Of a DNA stretch of 64,000 nucleotides, positions 1 to 7,641 are shown piece after piece. Numbering within the stretch: position 1 is the stretch's first letter; every line of letters starts with the position of its first letter. A program made the position numbers and the translations under genes. Source of the stretch: Nocardia suismassiliense (GTDB taxonomy: Bacteria; Actinomycetota; Actinomycetes; Mycobacteriales; Mycobacteriaceae); assembly GCF_900269665.1 (NCBI RefSeq), contig NZ_LT985362.1, positions 43,469 through 107,468 on the forward strand. The letters are read 5' to 3'. The notes under the pieces are model-generated. The model did not search any database. It saw only the letters and a list, made by a program, of their open reading frames with translations, and had not been told where the DNA came from.

Positions 1-791
1 TCAAATTCACGGTCGTCTCCGGGGACCGTGAGGTCAGATGCATCGACACTATCGGGTGCCGACTCGGCGGGGACTACCTCGGCATCTGGCTCGGCGTCAG
101 CCGCGAGGCCTTCGCCGGCATCGCGGCCGTCGGCTTCGGTGCCGGCACTCTGGCCGGCAACACGAGAAGCGAGCGTGGCTGCGGTGCCGCGCAATTGTGA
201 TAGCCCGATCCCCATCCGCTGCTTGAGCTGGTCGATTTGATGGCGCAGTACGTCACGTCGGAGTTTGAGATCGATCGGAAATACTCGGACACCGAGGTCA
301 TGGTCGAACTGCAACAGCATCAGTGCGTGGGTGCGCTCGTAATCGGTGAGCCCCCGGATCGTCTCGATCGTGTTCTTCAGGTCGTTGCGCTGCTCGACCA
401 GGTGCTGCGGCAGTTCGATGGGGCCCAGGTCCTGTTGTGCGGCCGCGTCGTTGGCTTGTACAGCATTCTGGTGTCGACGGTCGCGCTCAGCGATCTTGCT
501 GGCGCTGGCCGCCGCCCAGAAATCGCGGAGCAACATCGCAATCGTCGAACGCGCCGCGGCGCGTTCGACTTCCATCACGCGGCGATGTTTGCGCAGCTCA
601 CGGCTGATGCTCTTGCGAACAGAGGCAGGCGGTGAATCCTCGTCGGGATTTGCGTCCTTCCATGTCGAGTAGATGGCTTGCACCCGACGCACCGTCGCGT
701 CGGAGTAGGTAGGGCCGCTGGTGCGCGTGCCGGTCACCGCGTTGACGGGACGTTGGGTTACGGAAGAGTCAGAGTCGATGATGTCAGCCAT
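1..791 (-). CDS. Hypothetical protein, 3' end cut by window edge
   Basis: I do not recognise this protein. About 263 residues are visible and the frame stays open to base 1, so the C-terminus lies outside the window. The ATG at 791 has a GAGGA ribosome site 7 bases upstream. The first ~140 residues are rich in Arg, Lys and Glu and look helical (S-I-S-R-E-L-R-K-H-R-R); a Leu/Gln-rich helical stretch follows, then an acidic Asp/Glu/Ala-rich tail. It lies 71 bases downstream of the next leftward gene and is probably co-transcribed with it and the zeta-like gene. A DNA-binding or structural role is possible but unproven. Confidence 0.6.
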   Translation of the reverse strand, partial: MADIIDSDSSVTQRPVNAVTGTRTSGPTYSDATVRRVQAIYSTWKDANPDEDSPPASVRKSISRELRKHRRVMEVERAAARSTIAMLLRDFWAAASASKIAERDRRHQNAVQANDAAAQQDLGPIELPQHLVEQRNDLKNTIETIRGLTDYERTHALMLLQFDHDLGVRVFPIDLKLRRDVLRHQIDQLKQRMGIGLSQLRGTAATLASRVAGQSAGTEADGRDAGEGLAADAEPDAEVVPAESAPDSVDASDLTVPGDDREF

Positions 792-862
792 TGCGGGTTC
801 CTCGTCATGAATTATGTTGTCGCGGAATGGAATAAGGGAACGAACACGGCCAGCGTGGGCCC

Positions 863-1810
863 TCAGATTCCGGCGGCCGGCGCGGCGTCCACCCCCGCCG
901 CCAGCTCGTGGGCGGCCGGTGTGATGTCGGTGCCGGCGCTCGGGTCCTGACCGCGCGACAGGGTGCTCGGGCGTGCCAGGGCCGCGATCTCGGCACCGGA
1001 TTCGAACACTGCCGAGAGGTCCATCGGTGTTGTGGGCGTGTCGAGTTCGGGCGTTCCCGGCAGATACGGTCGGGCCTCGTGCCACATATCGAATTGGTGC
1101 GGATGGACGACCAGTGCGACTGGCTCCCTGGTGAACTTGATGTTGGCCTGCGCGTCTTCGACAACAGCGCCGACGACGATTCGCGCCCGGTCGGCCATCT
1201 CGTTGTCGAGGACGCCGCGATCCAGGGCCTCGATGATTTTCTCCGCTGTCCGCGAGCGACCGATCTGGCGGACTTCGGTGAATGCGGCCTCAGGCAGGAT
1301 ATCGAGCTGGCGCATAATCTCGGCGCGAGTCGCACTGGGCACCGCCTGGCGCGGTGGCGCTGGGCTGGGCCGTGATGCCGGGACAGGTGCGACGGTTGGC
1401 AGGTGATCAGGCCCTGGCGCCACCGGTTGCGCTGTGGCCGCACGGGTGAAGACGGTCGTGACTGCTGCTCGGAGTCGTTGCCACACGGAGGGCTGCGGCG
1501 GGGCGAACAAAGGCAGTTCGTGGCTGTCGGCGCGATCGAGTGCGTCGAGCAACCGCGTGCGGTCGCGGTCGTTGATGATGTCGTCGGCGTGATTGATGTC
1601 GAATCTGAGTTCGGCGCGCCGCCTGGCTATGAAGTCCTCGACGATGGGTGTGCGGCCTGCACCTGCTTCTGCCTCACGGGCATCTCCGCGGAAGGCGAGA
1701 ATCAGCGCAGTGAAGTGGTTGAGGGTGCCGCTGGCAGCCGAGGATGGCCAGCGAGGTATGTCGCCGACGGGATCGAGCCCGCGGCCGGGTGTGCCGGTGA
1801 GGTCGGCCAT
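863..1810 (-). CDS. Hypothetical protein, 315 aa
   Basis: Not recognised. The ATG at 1810 has an AAAGGA site 7 bases upstream. The protein has an N-terminal ~110-residue helical part, a Pro/Ala-rich linker (roughly residues 120-165), and a second compact part of ~100 residues with the segments R-T-A-E-K-I-I-E-A-L and F-D-M-W-H-E-A-R-P-Y. There is no signal peptide and no membrane segment. It sits 20 bases downstream of the zeta-like gene on the same strand, so it probably belongs to the same leftward operon. No function is proposed. Confidence 0.6.
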   Translation of the reverse strand: MADLTGTPGRGLDPVGDIPRWPSSAASGTLNHFTALILAFRGDAREAEAGAGRTPIVEDFIARRRAELRFDINHADDIINDRDRTRLLDALDRADSHELPLFAPPQPSVWQRLRAAVTTVFTRAATAQPVAPGPDHLPTVAPVPASRPSPAPPRQAVPSATRAEIMRQLDILPEAAFTEVRQIGRSRTAEKIIEALDRGVLDNEMADRARIVVGAVVEDAQANIKFTREPVALVVHPHQFDMWHEARPYLPGTPELDTPTTPMDLSAVFESGAEIAALARPSTLSRGQDPSAGTDITPAAHELAAGVDAAPAAGI

Positions 1811-1830
1811 GTCTTTTCCTTTCGCGGGGG

Positions 1831-3648
1831 TTAGGGGCCTGACTGCCCGAGTTCGCCGATGTCGGGTTCGGGGCCCGGCGGGGCAGGGTCGAATCCGTGG
1901 GGGTCATAGGCGTTGAATCGGGTGCGGGGGTCGAATCGCGGCCTGTCGTGAGCGCCGACGGCGGAGGCGTGTACGTCTTGGGCGCTTGGCGTTGGGTCCG
2001 CTGGTGGGGGGCCGAACATCCTTGCCGGGCCGTCGATTTCACAGAACACCTCGACAAAGCCTGCCGCGAGATCCGACAGCGCGCGTGGATCGCGGCGATG
2101 GTAGGCGCTGGCCAGATCCTCGAGCCGCGGTCGCGGGCGCGAGAGCTCTGCTTCAACGACCTCGTGCGGCAGGAGCTGGCGATAGATCGCGTTGCGGGCC
2201 CGGTCGGAGAGGTCGAACGGATCGGTCAGAGACACCACGGTTGTCCGATAGGTCGGGTGGGTGTCATTGTCGAGTGCAGAAAGCGCCAGCTCCGGCGCGG
2301 TCGCGGCGATGACGGTGATGTCGGATCCAGGCAGGCCATAGGCTTGGATCGCGGCGGTCACTGCCCGAATGCGTTCCTCAACGGTCAGCGGGTTGCGCTC
2401 GGGGGCGAGGCGGGCCTGAAGTTCTGCGTAGAAGTCGAGCAACTCGTCCGAAGGGTGGACGCGCGGGCGGGACTTCTCATCGATCACCGCGATCTCGACG
2501 TGGGTGAACTGTTCCATCAGGTCCGCGATGGCCAGCACGTCGGCGGTGGTCAGTATCTGAAAGTCACCGAACACCACGGCTTCTCGGATCCCGCCCCGCT
2601 GTGTTGCCGCGTCGGGACGGTACTTCGGATAGGGCAGGATCACGCCGGTGAGGATCTGCTCGGCATCTTCACGAACCCGGGTCAGTGCTGGTGCCCATTC
2701 CGGGCGCATGTGATCGCCCACGAACGCGTAGAGCTGTTGAAAGGCAACGCTGTCGGGATAGCTGAGCGGCCGGCTGCGGACGAACTCGAGCACCGCGCGA
2801 GTCGGTAGTCGCCGATCGTCGTGTTCGATGGAGTAGCTGTAGTCACCCCATTGGCCGGTGCCGAGCCTGGTCTTGCGTGCCACCGCGCCGGTCAGGTAGC
2901 TGAAGGGAATGCCGGTGCCCGCGGCGTGCGGGTCATAAACCGGGCTTGCCCCGGCCGGCGGAATCGCTTCGCGACGGTAGACGCTGATCGCGTCGACCTT
3001 CAGGTTCTCGTCCAGCCAGTCCGCGACAGTGGGCTGGTGGGAGTATCCGCGATCGTGATCGCGGGTTTCCGGTGCAGGTTCTTGTGTGCGGCCGGGGATT
3101 TCGTAGGATTGCTGGTGAACCGAAAGGCACGTCAGCAGGCTTTCGGCGCGGTGTGTGCCCATCAGGCCCGCCTCGATGTGGTAGGCCTGCAACGAGCCCG
3201 GTGACGAGGTGAACGGTTCCAGCACCGTGTCCAGGTCGGTCTCGGTGTCCGGGTCGGCGACGATGATCACGTTCACGCGTCGCCGCGCGGCTTCGGTGAG
3301 GATCCGGTGGGTCCAGCCGGCCTCTCTCACCGCGTTCGCGACCTTGTTCCGTGCAGCCCGAGGGCCGCGCGGCTGCAGGGAGAGTGACCAGTAGTCGCGG
3401 TGGAATCTGTGGAACATCGTGGTGTCGATAACTGCTGTGGTGGGCCGGGTTTCGTCGTCTTCGAGGGCTTTGAGCTCTTTGGCGACCGCGCTGTGCCCCG
3501 CGCCAGGGTGCCCGGTCAGAACCAGCACCCTCGGTTGTGCGTGCGGGCTCAGGCCCGCGAGCATCGGCAACAGAAGGTTGCGATAGACGCGGTCGACCTC
3601 GTGTGAGGGGAGGATGTAGCGGGCCAGCGAGGGCTCCGGGCGAGTCAC
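1831..3648 (-). CDS. Zeta-toxin-like P-loop protein fused to a NadM-like nucleotidyltransferase-like domain
   Basis: A 605-aa protein. Residues ~10-300 follow the zeta toxin layout: L-P-x-H-E-V-D-R-V lead-in, a P-loop at 46-53, then R-x-x-V-N-V-I-I-V-A and D-A-I-S-V-Y-R-R. The P-loop reads GHPGAGHS, so the invariant Lys of Walker A is His52. A second domain (~355-480) has FGDFQ, then about 57 residues later NPLTVEER, in the spacing of the GRFQPFHxGH and NPFTxxER motifs of NMN adenylyltransferases; the catalytic HxGH is lost. The GTG start at 3648 overlaps the stop of the preceding small gene by 4 bases (GTGA), implying coupled translation. Zeta toxins phosphorylate UDP-GlcNAc; whether this protein still catalyses anything is open. 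A paralogue is at 33714-35492. Confidence 0.65.
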   Translation of the reverse strand: MTRPEPSLARYILPSHEVDRVYRNLLLPMLAGLSPHAQPRVLVLTGHPGAGHSAVAKELKALEDDETRPTTAVIDTTMFHRFHRDYWSLSLQPRGPRAARNKVANAVREAGWTHRILTEAARRRVNVIIVADPDTETDLDTVLEPFTSSPGSLQAYHIEAGLMGTHRAESLLTCLSVHQQSYEIPGRTQEPAPETRDHDRGYSHQPTVADWLDENLKVDAISVYRREAIPPAGASPVYDPHAAGTGIPFSYLTGAVARKTRLGTGQWGDYSYSIEHDDRRLPTRAVLEFVRSRPLSYPDSVAFQQLYAFVGDHMRPEWAPALTRVREDAEQILTGVILPYPKYRPDAATQRGGIREAVVFGDFQILTTADVLAIADLMEQFTHVEIAVIDEKSRPRVHPSDELLDFYAELQARLAPERNPLTVEERIRAVTAAIQAYGLPGSDITVIAATAPELALSALDNDTHPTYRTTVVSLTDPFDLSDRARNAIYRQLLPHEVVEAELSRPRPRLEDLASAYHRRDPRALSDLAAGFVEVFCEIDGPARMFGPPPADPTPSAQDVHASAVGAHDRPRFDPRTRFNAYDPHGFDPAPPGPEPDIGELGQSGP

Positions 3649-3881
3649 AGCAGCACCAACTTGGCCAGAGTGACGGCATCGACGACATGGACTCGGGCCA
3701 CGGCTGCGCTGTCGCCGGGTGCCAGGGCGAGGAGCTGTTGTGTCCACTGGTCGAGCTGTCTCGCCCAGCGTTCGTCACCAGCCGCGAGCGGTCCGGCGTA
3801 CCCGATGAGTGTCGAGAGGATGAGCTGGGCCGTTTCGAAGCGCGCGACCGCACCGATATCAATCGGGGTGCGGTCTTTCAT
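3645..3881 (-). CDS. Small partner (putative antitoxin) of the zeta-like protein
   Basis: A 78-aa protein. I chose the ATG at 3881 because GGAGG lies 5 bases upstream; the longer frame starting at 3950 has no such site. It begins M-K-D-R-T-P-I-D-I-G and is predicted to be all-helical. Its stop overlaps the start of the zeta-like gene (GTGA). The same arrangement recurs at 33478-33711, where the 77-aa protein also opens with a P-I-D motif and has the same length and helical pattern. The position matches epsilon in epsilon/zeta modules, but I see no clear sequence match to epsilon. The antitoxin role is inferred from gene order only. Confidence 0.6.
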   Translation of the reverse strand: MKDRTPIDIGAVARFETAQLILSTLIGYAGPLAAGDERWARQLDQWTQQLLALAPGDSAAVARVHVVDAVTLAKLVLL

Positions 3882-4040
3882 GATTGCCTCCACATCTCGG
3901 GTCCGCAGATCAGCGTTGAGGATCGGAGGCCGCTGAGGATGCCAGCCCACACCGATGGTGTGGAGCTAGAGGAAGTGGCCGGCGACTGCGGCACCGCAGA
4001 TCAGGGCGAGTACTCGTGAACAACACCGTCGGCGAACCCG

Positions 4041-4826
4041 TTAGCGCGGGGTGAGCATCAGCAGGTCCCAGTTGCTGCGAGGCGCTGATCGATAGGAACT
4101 GGCGATGTAGGACACCCATCGGGTGCGCGAGGGATGCAGCATCGTCAGGTCGGTGTCGTGGATGTCGTCGCTGCTGACATCGGTGTCCCACATCTTCTGG
4201 AACTCACCCGCGCGGCTGCAGGAGGCGACCACGGCGTCGAGGTAGTCCTGCGGCACGACGCCAGGGGAGAGCACCTGCAGCGCGTTGACCATCACGTGCG
4301 CGTGACGGGCCCACTCCTGGGTTATCTGGCGTGACAGTCGTGACAACATCATCCACTCGATGATGTTGGTCGGACGTGCCGCAGCGGGCGATGCTGGTGC
4401 GAGACCGGGGAATTGGCGCCGAAACGCGGCGTTGGCGGCCATGAGATCGTAGGTGGGCAGTCTGCGGTAGCAGGCAGGAAACGGCAGCAGTTCCAGGTGC
4501 CGCAGCTCCGACACGCTCGGTTCGGGCAGGCGCGCCCCGGCCCCCAAGTGCATCTGCAATTCGAACAACGCGGGCTGGGACAGACTGATGATCCGTTCGC
4601 GGTACCAATCGTTGGCGTTCAACGAGGCGAACCAGAACTTCAGCTTGTCCAAGGTCGGCATTCGTTCGCCGGTTTCCCACTTTTCCAATGTGGATGACGT
4701 CACGTACGCGCGAGGAGCTAACTTGTCGCGCGATATGTTCGACCGTTCGCGGCATTGCCGCATCGTCTGGCCCAGCAGTAGCATTCGTTGTGGCGCCGCC
4801 ACGGTTACGGTTTGGTCCCCCGGCAC
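4041..4826 (-). CDS. XRE-family regulator with C-terminal ligand-binding-like domain
   Basis: A 261-aa protein from the GTG at 4826, which has AGGGG 8 bases upstream; an in-frame ATG at 4871 lacks a good site. Residues ~17-75 form an XRE helix-turn-helix: L-G-Q-T-M-R-Q-C-R-E-R, then S-S-T-L-E-K-W-E-T-G-E-R-M-P recognition-helix region. The remaining ~180 residues resemble the MmyB-like ligand-binding part of Streptomyces/Nocardia regulators (Y-D-L-M-A-A-N-A-A-F segment). It is the first gene of the leftward set, 159 bases ahead of the partner/zeta pair, and faces the T4SS operon across a 900-base spacer, so it could control either side. Confidence 0.75.
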   Translation of the reverse strand: MPGDQTVTVAAPQRMLLLGQTMRQCRERSNISRDKLAPRAYVTSSTLEKWETGERMPTLDKLKFWFASLNANDWYRERIISLSQPALFELQMHLGAGARLPEPSVSELRHLELLPFPACYRRLPTYDLMAANAAFRRQFPGLAPASPAAARPTNIIEWMMLSRLSRQITQEWARHAHVMVNALQVLSPGVVPQDYLDAVVASCSRAGEFQKMWDTDVSSDDIHDTDLTMLHPSRTRWVSYIASSYRSAPRSNWDLLMLTPR

Positions 4827-5722
4827 GAGATGATCCCCTTTCCCCGATCCGCGCAACCTCCGCAATCGCACATCGGGCTTCCGAACGAACTGCCCTTCTT
4901 CACATCCGATGACGACTAGAAGCGGTGCCCGTCTCTGGATCGAGCGGAAATGCTCGGTCGCTGGAAACGGTCAAATCAGCCTGGGATCAGCGATCAGAAT
5001 TGGAACACAAACCCGCAACACAATCCAGGACTCATCGAAGACCCTCCCGTTGAAAAAAATGGGCCTGAGCAGCAACGTCGCTGATCGGCATGCACATGGT
5101 GTGAAGAAAATAGAAAACTTCGACACCGAAGCTGCACACGCTGTGAAAGATTCGGTTGTTCCGTCGGATACCCCTGCATTGCTATCGTTTTAATGTCTGC
5201 GCGCTCCCACCCCCGGAGTTGCAAAGACCGCGACCTGTGAGACCCATCTCCCCCTGCATGCGGTAGCAGGTCGCGATTCCCCCGAAATGTGGCCGTGACG
5301 AAGATCCTTCGTCACGGCCACAGCCGTTTCCAGACCTTTTCCCGCTGCTCAACGGGCATCGAAAAATCGATGTCCCACCGGCTGTGTGGGATGCAGGACT
5401 ACCGCGACCGGGCCCCGGTGAGACTGCTAACCGATATCCCCCGGAGACGCCCTGAAAGCGCACCCGGGCGATATCCGGAGAAATCGCGGGAACAGATCAG
5501 ATTCGAACACGGGGGAGCTACGCATGCCCGGTAACGCGGTCAGCAGACCACCGCTGCCATCAGCGACTGCCGAACCCGCTGCCTCGGCTGTGATCCGAAC
5601 CTTCTGCGGCGGCTCCGCTACCACCCCCGCGCCTACCTCGGCTGAACCAGCTGCGGCTCGGCGCGGGCCTCACCAGGACGGTGTGCGCCCGGCATACCGC
5701 ATAAGAAAGGAACACCCTCCTC
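4827..5722. other. Divergent spacer with a perfect hairpin
   Basis: About 900 bases between the leftward XRE gene and the rightward small peptide gene. The reading frames here have no convincing start sites and poor codon bias. Base composition is lower in GC between 4910 and 5190, as expected for promoters of both directions. It holds the 15-bp hairpin at 5289-5321. A frame from 5524 has a strong GGGGGAG site but overlaps the peptide gene and the hairpin behind it; it could at most be a leader. Confidence 0.5.
5289..5321. repeat. Perfect inverted repeat, 15-bp arms, 3-nt loop
   Basis: GTGGCCGTGACGAAG, loop ATC, then the exact reverse complement. No U-tract follows. It could be a bidirectional actinobacterial terminator insulating the two divergent transcription units, or an operator. 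It lies 400 bases upstream of the 35-aa peptide gene. Confidence 0.85.
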
Positions 5723-5830
5723 ATGGCCGGAATCCTCAGCATGGTCAATCTCTTGGCGTCGATCGCGGCCAGCGCGAGCGCCACGGTCAGCAATGTCGTC
5801 AACATCGTGCTCAACCTGTTGCCGCACTGA
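5723..5830 (+). CDS. Uncharged 35-aa hydrophobic peptide
   Basis: ATG at 5723 preceded by AAAGGA about 9 bases upstream. The peptide starts MAGILSMVNLLASIAAS and ends V-L-N-L-L-P-H. It contains no Lys, Arg, Asp or Glu; it is Ala/Ser/Asn/Val/Leu-rich and long enough to cross a membrane once. A 17-bp perfect hairpin begins 8 bases after the stop, giving the gene its own terminator and separating it from the T4SS operon. Such peptides can be type I toxins, leaderless bacteriocins, pilus-associated or signalling peptides; nothing in the sequence decides between them. Too short for usual gene callers. Confidence 0.6.
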   Translation: MAGILSMVNLLASIAASASATVSNVVNIVLNLLPH

Positions 5831-5838
5831 GTGATCCA

Positions 5839-5875
5839 GGTGGCTGATCCGGGCGCAACGCCCGGATCAGCCACC
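5839..5875 (+). terminator. Strong hairpin behind the small peptide gene
   Basis: Perfect 17-bp arms GGTGGCTGATCCGGGCG and its reverse complement around a CAA loop, 8 bases downstream of the peptide stop codon. It lacks a U-tract, which is common for actinobacterial terminators. It probably ends the peptide transcript, or attenuates read-through into the T4SS operon. Confidence 0.8.
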
Positions 5876-5961
5876 AACGGACGGCCTCACCGCCGCGGCT
5901 GTGTCGCGTTCTCGCCCCCACGTCGCACCACCACCACCCCTCCTCCTCATTGGACGAATCT

Positions 5962-6138
5962 GTGCAATCGCAACGCCTTCTGATCAGCGCAGCAGTGCTG
6001 GCCATGATCGGCGCTTTGACCTGCTACTCCGCCGTCGACGCCACCGCAGACTCCGTGCTACCGGTCGCGCAGGCTGACGACTTCTACCACCCGCCAGAGA
6101 CGTTGAATCCGGCGGAACCCGGCCAGGTGCGCCGATGA
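5962..6138 (+). CDS. Small exported or anchored protein, first gene of the T4SS operon
   Basis: A 58-aa protein from the GTG at 5962 (GGA 7 bases upstream); a TTG at 5950 is an alternative. Residues 6-30 are hydrophobic (L-L-I-S-A-A-V-L-A-M-I-G-A-L), followed by a possible A-x-A type cleavage site and a short acidic, Pro-rich tail ending P-G-Q-V-R-R. The stop overlaps the start of the next gene (ATGA). No family recognised. Confidence 0.55.
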   Translation: MQSQRLLISAAVLAMIGALTCYSAVDATADSVLPVAQADDFYHPPETLNPAEPGQVRR

Positions 6139-7070
6139 ATCTCCACAATCTCGACAGCGCTGTGACCCCACTGCCCCAGCAGGTCCGCACTCTGGACGTC
6201 GGCGACGGAATGCGCCTGGCGCTCAACCAGACCGGCGACAGCGCCGCAGCGCTGACGGTGCTATACGTCCACGGCCTGTTGTCGGGCACGGACTTCTGGG
6301 GTCCGCTGACCGAACTGTTGCATCCGCAAATCGGGTCACGGGCAACGCAATTGGCCTTCGACGCACGCGGTCACGGACGAAGCGGCTGGCCGCACCGCCG
6401 CGCGAAGACAGATTTCTCGGTGTTGGCCGACGACTTGGCCCATGTCGTAGACAGCATTCGCGGACCGATCGTGCTCGTCGCCCACGGCATCGGCAGCTTC
6501 GTCGTTCTCGAACACGCGCGCCGCCATCCCCGCCAAGTCCACGCCCGCCTCGCCGAGGTCGTGCTCTTCGCCGCGGCGGGGGAGGAGTACGAGGGCGAGG
6601 CGCTGCGCGCCTTCAAGCCCGCCGCCGCGGGCGTGCGATGGATGCGCCACCGAGGACTGCTCGACAACGTCAACGCCGCAGGGCACCGCTACCTGTCCCA
6701 AAGGCTGTGCACGCTGGCCACCCACGCCAAACCTGGCCTTGCCCAACTGATCCCGAGTCAATCGCCAGTCGATCCCCGGGTGACCGCCGATCTCTGCACC
6801 CACTGCACCACCTACAGACTGCACGAAACCACTGTCCGCACCCTGGCCACTTCCCGGGTCCGGTTGATCACCGCCGAATTCGACACGCTCGTACCCGCCA
6901 CCCAACCCCAGCAGTTGGCCGACCGGCTGCCCGGAGCCCGCGTCGAACACGTAGCCGGAGCGGGGCATTCGCTGCCGTTGACCAACCCGCAGCTGGCCGC
7001 TCCGGCAATCCTGTCAGCCGTCAACCGCCTCGCCCGGCCCATCCCCGCAGCCGCCGGGAGTCAACGATGA
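6135..7070 (+). CDS. Alpha/beta-hydrolase fold protein lacking its nucleophile
   Basis: A 311-aa alpha/beta hydrolase. The oxyanion motif HG is at 46-47, D-A-R-G-H-G-R-S-G at 76-84, the acid region E-F-D-T-L-V-P near 255, and the catalytic His region G-A-G-H-S-L-P near 280. The nucleophile elbow, normally G-H-S-M-G-G, reads A-H-G-I-G-S at 116-121, so Gly118 replaces the Ser. It is probably not a standard esterase and may bind a ligand or partner instead. It overlaps both neighbours by ATGA, so it is firmly part of the transfer operon. Cytoplasmic by sequence (no signal peptide). Confidence 0.8.
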   Translation: MNLHNLDSAVTPLPQQVRTLDVGDGMRLALNQTGDSAAALTVLYVHGLLSGTDFWGPLTELLHPQIGSRATQLAFDARGHGRSGWPHRRAKTDFSVLADDLAHVVDSIRGPIVLVAHGIGSFVVLEHARRHPRQVHARLAEVVLFAAAGEEYEGEALRAFKPAAAGVRWMRHRGLLDNVNAAGHRYLSQRLCTLATHAKPGLAQLIPSQSPVDPRVTADLCTHCTTYRLHETTVRTLATSRVRLITAEFDTLVPATQPQQLADRLPGARVEHVAGAGHSLPLTNPQLAAPAILSAVNRLARPIPAAAGSQR

Positions 7071-7528
7071 CCGCGAACCCGACACCAGCCAGCACCCTGG
7101 CTGCCGCGTTCGCGGCAGCGCAGCAGGCCGCTGGTCATGCCGGAGACGGCGTGATCGTGGTGGCACTGCGCTCCCAACACACCCCGCTAGTCCTGCACCA
7201 ACCGGTCGAAGGCTTCAACGACGACGCCGCGGTCGCGGTCGGCTCGGCAGGGCTCGGCGTCGTGGTCATCGCGACCTGCGCCGCCAACGGCGCGGGGGCG
7301 GCATTGACCATCCTGCACCGCATTTGCCGTCGGCTCGCAGCGGCCACCGGCGTGGAGTGCACGCAGATCTACGCGCCCTCGCTACGCGCCGGATCCTGCT
7401 GGACCAACCTGCGCCTGAGCGACGGCCCGACGGCCGGATTCATCCCGCCGGTGCGCCTGGGCGGACGTCTACTCCACAACCGCACCCGATGGTTGCAGAC
7501 GCGCTTGACCTCGGGAGGGCACCGCTGA
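7067..7528 (+). CDS. Hypothetical T4SS-operon protein, 153 aa
   Basis: Starts with the ATG inside ATGA at the end of the hydrolase gene. Residues 1-30 are Ala-rich; the core (35-120) alternates short strands and small-residue stretches (G-L-G-V-V-V-I-A-T-C) like a small alpha/beta domain. No membrane segment is certain. Not recognised. The operon position and the overlaps on both sides argue for a role in the same machine. Confidence 0.65.
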   Translation: MTANPTPASTLAAAFAAAQQAAGHAGDGVIVVALRSQHTPLVLHQPVEGFNDDAAVAVGSAGLGVVVIATCAANGAGAALTILHRICRRLAAATGVECTQIYAPSLRAGSCWTNLRLSDGPTAGFIPPVRLGGRLLHNRTRWLQTRLTSGGHR

Positions 7529-7641
7529 TGGCTCACGTATCGACCACGAAATCCATTGTTCCGCAAGCACTTCAGTCTCGCCGAAGCCCGTGCGACGGTC
7601 ACCGACGCACGGGCACGGCGGGCACCGACAAGGAGACACCT

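Noticed and set aside
4909..5193. 94-codon frame in the divergent spacer
   Set aside because: Low GC and poor third-position bias compared with real genes here, and no ribosome site.
5524..5847. 107-codon frame with a strong GGGGGAG ribosome site
   Set aside because: It overlaps the 35-aa peptide gene and runs into its terminator hairpin, with only moderate codon bias. At most a leader.
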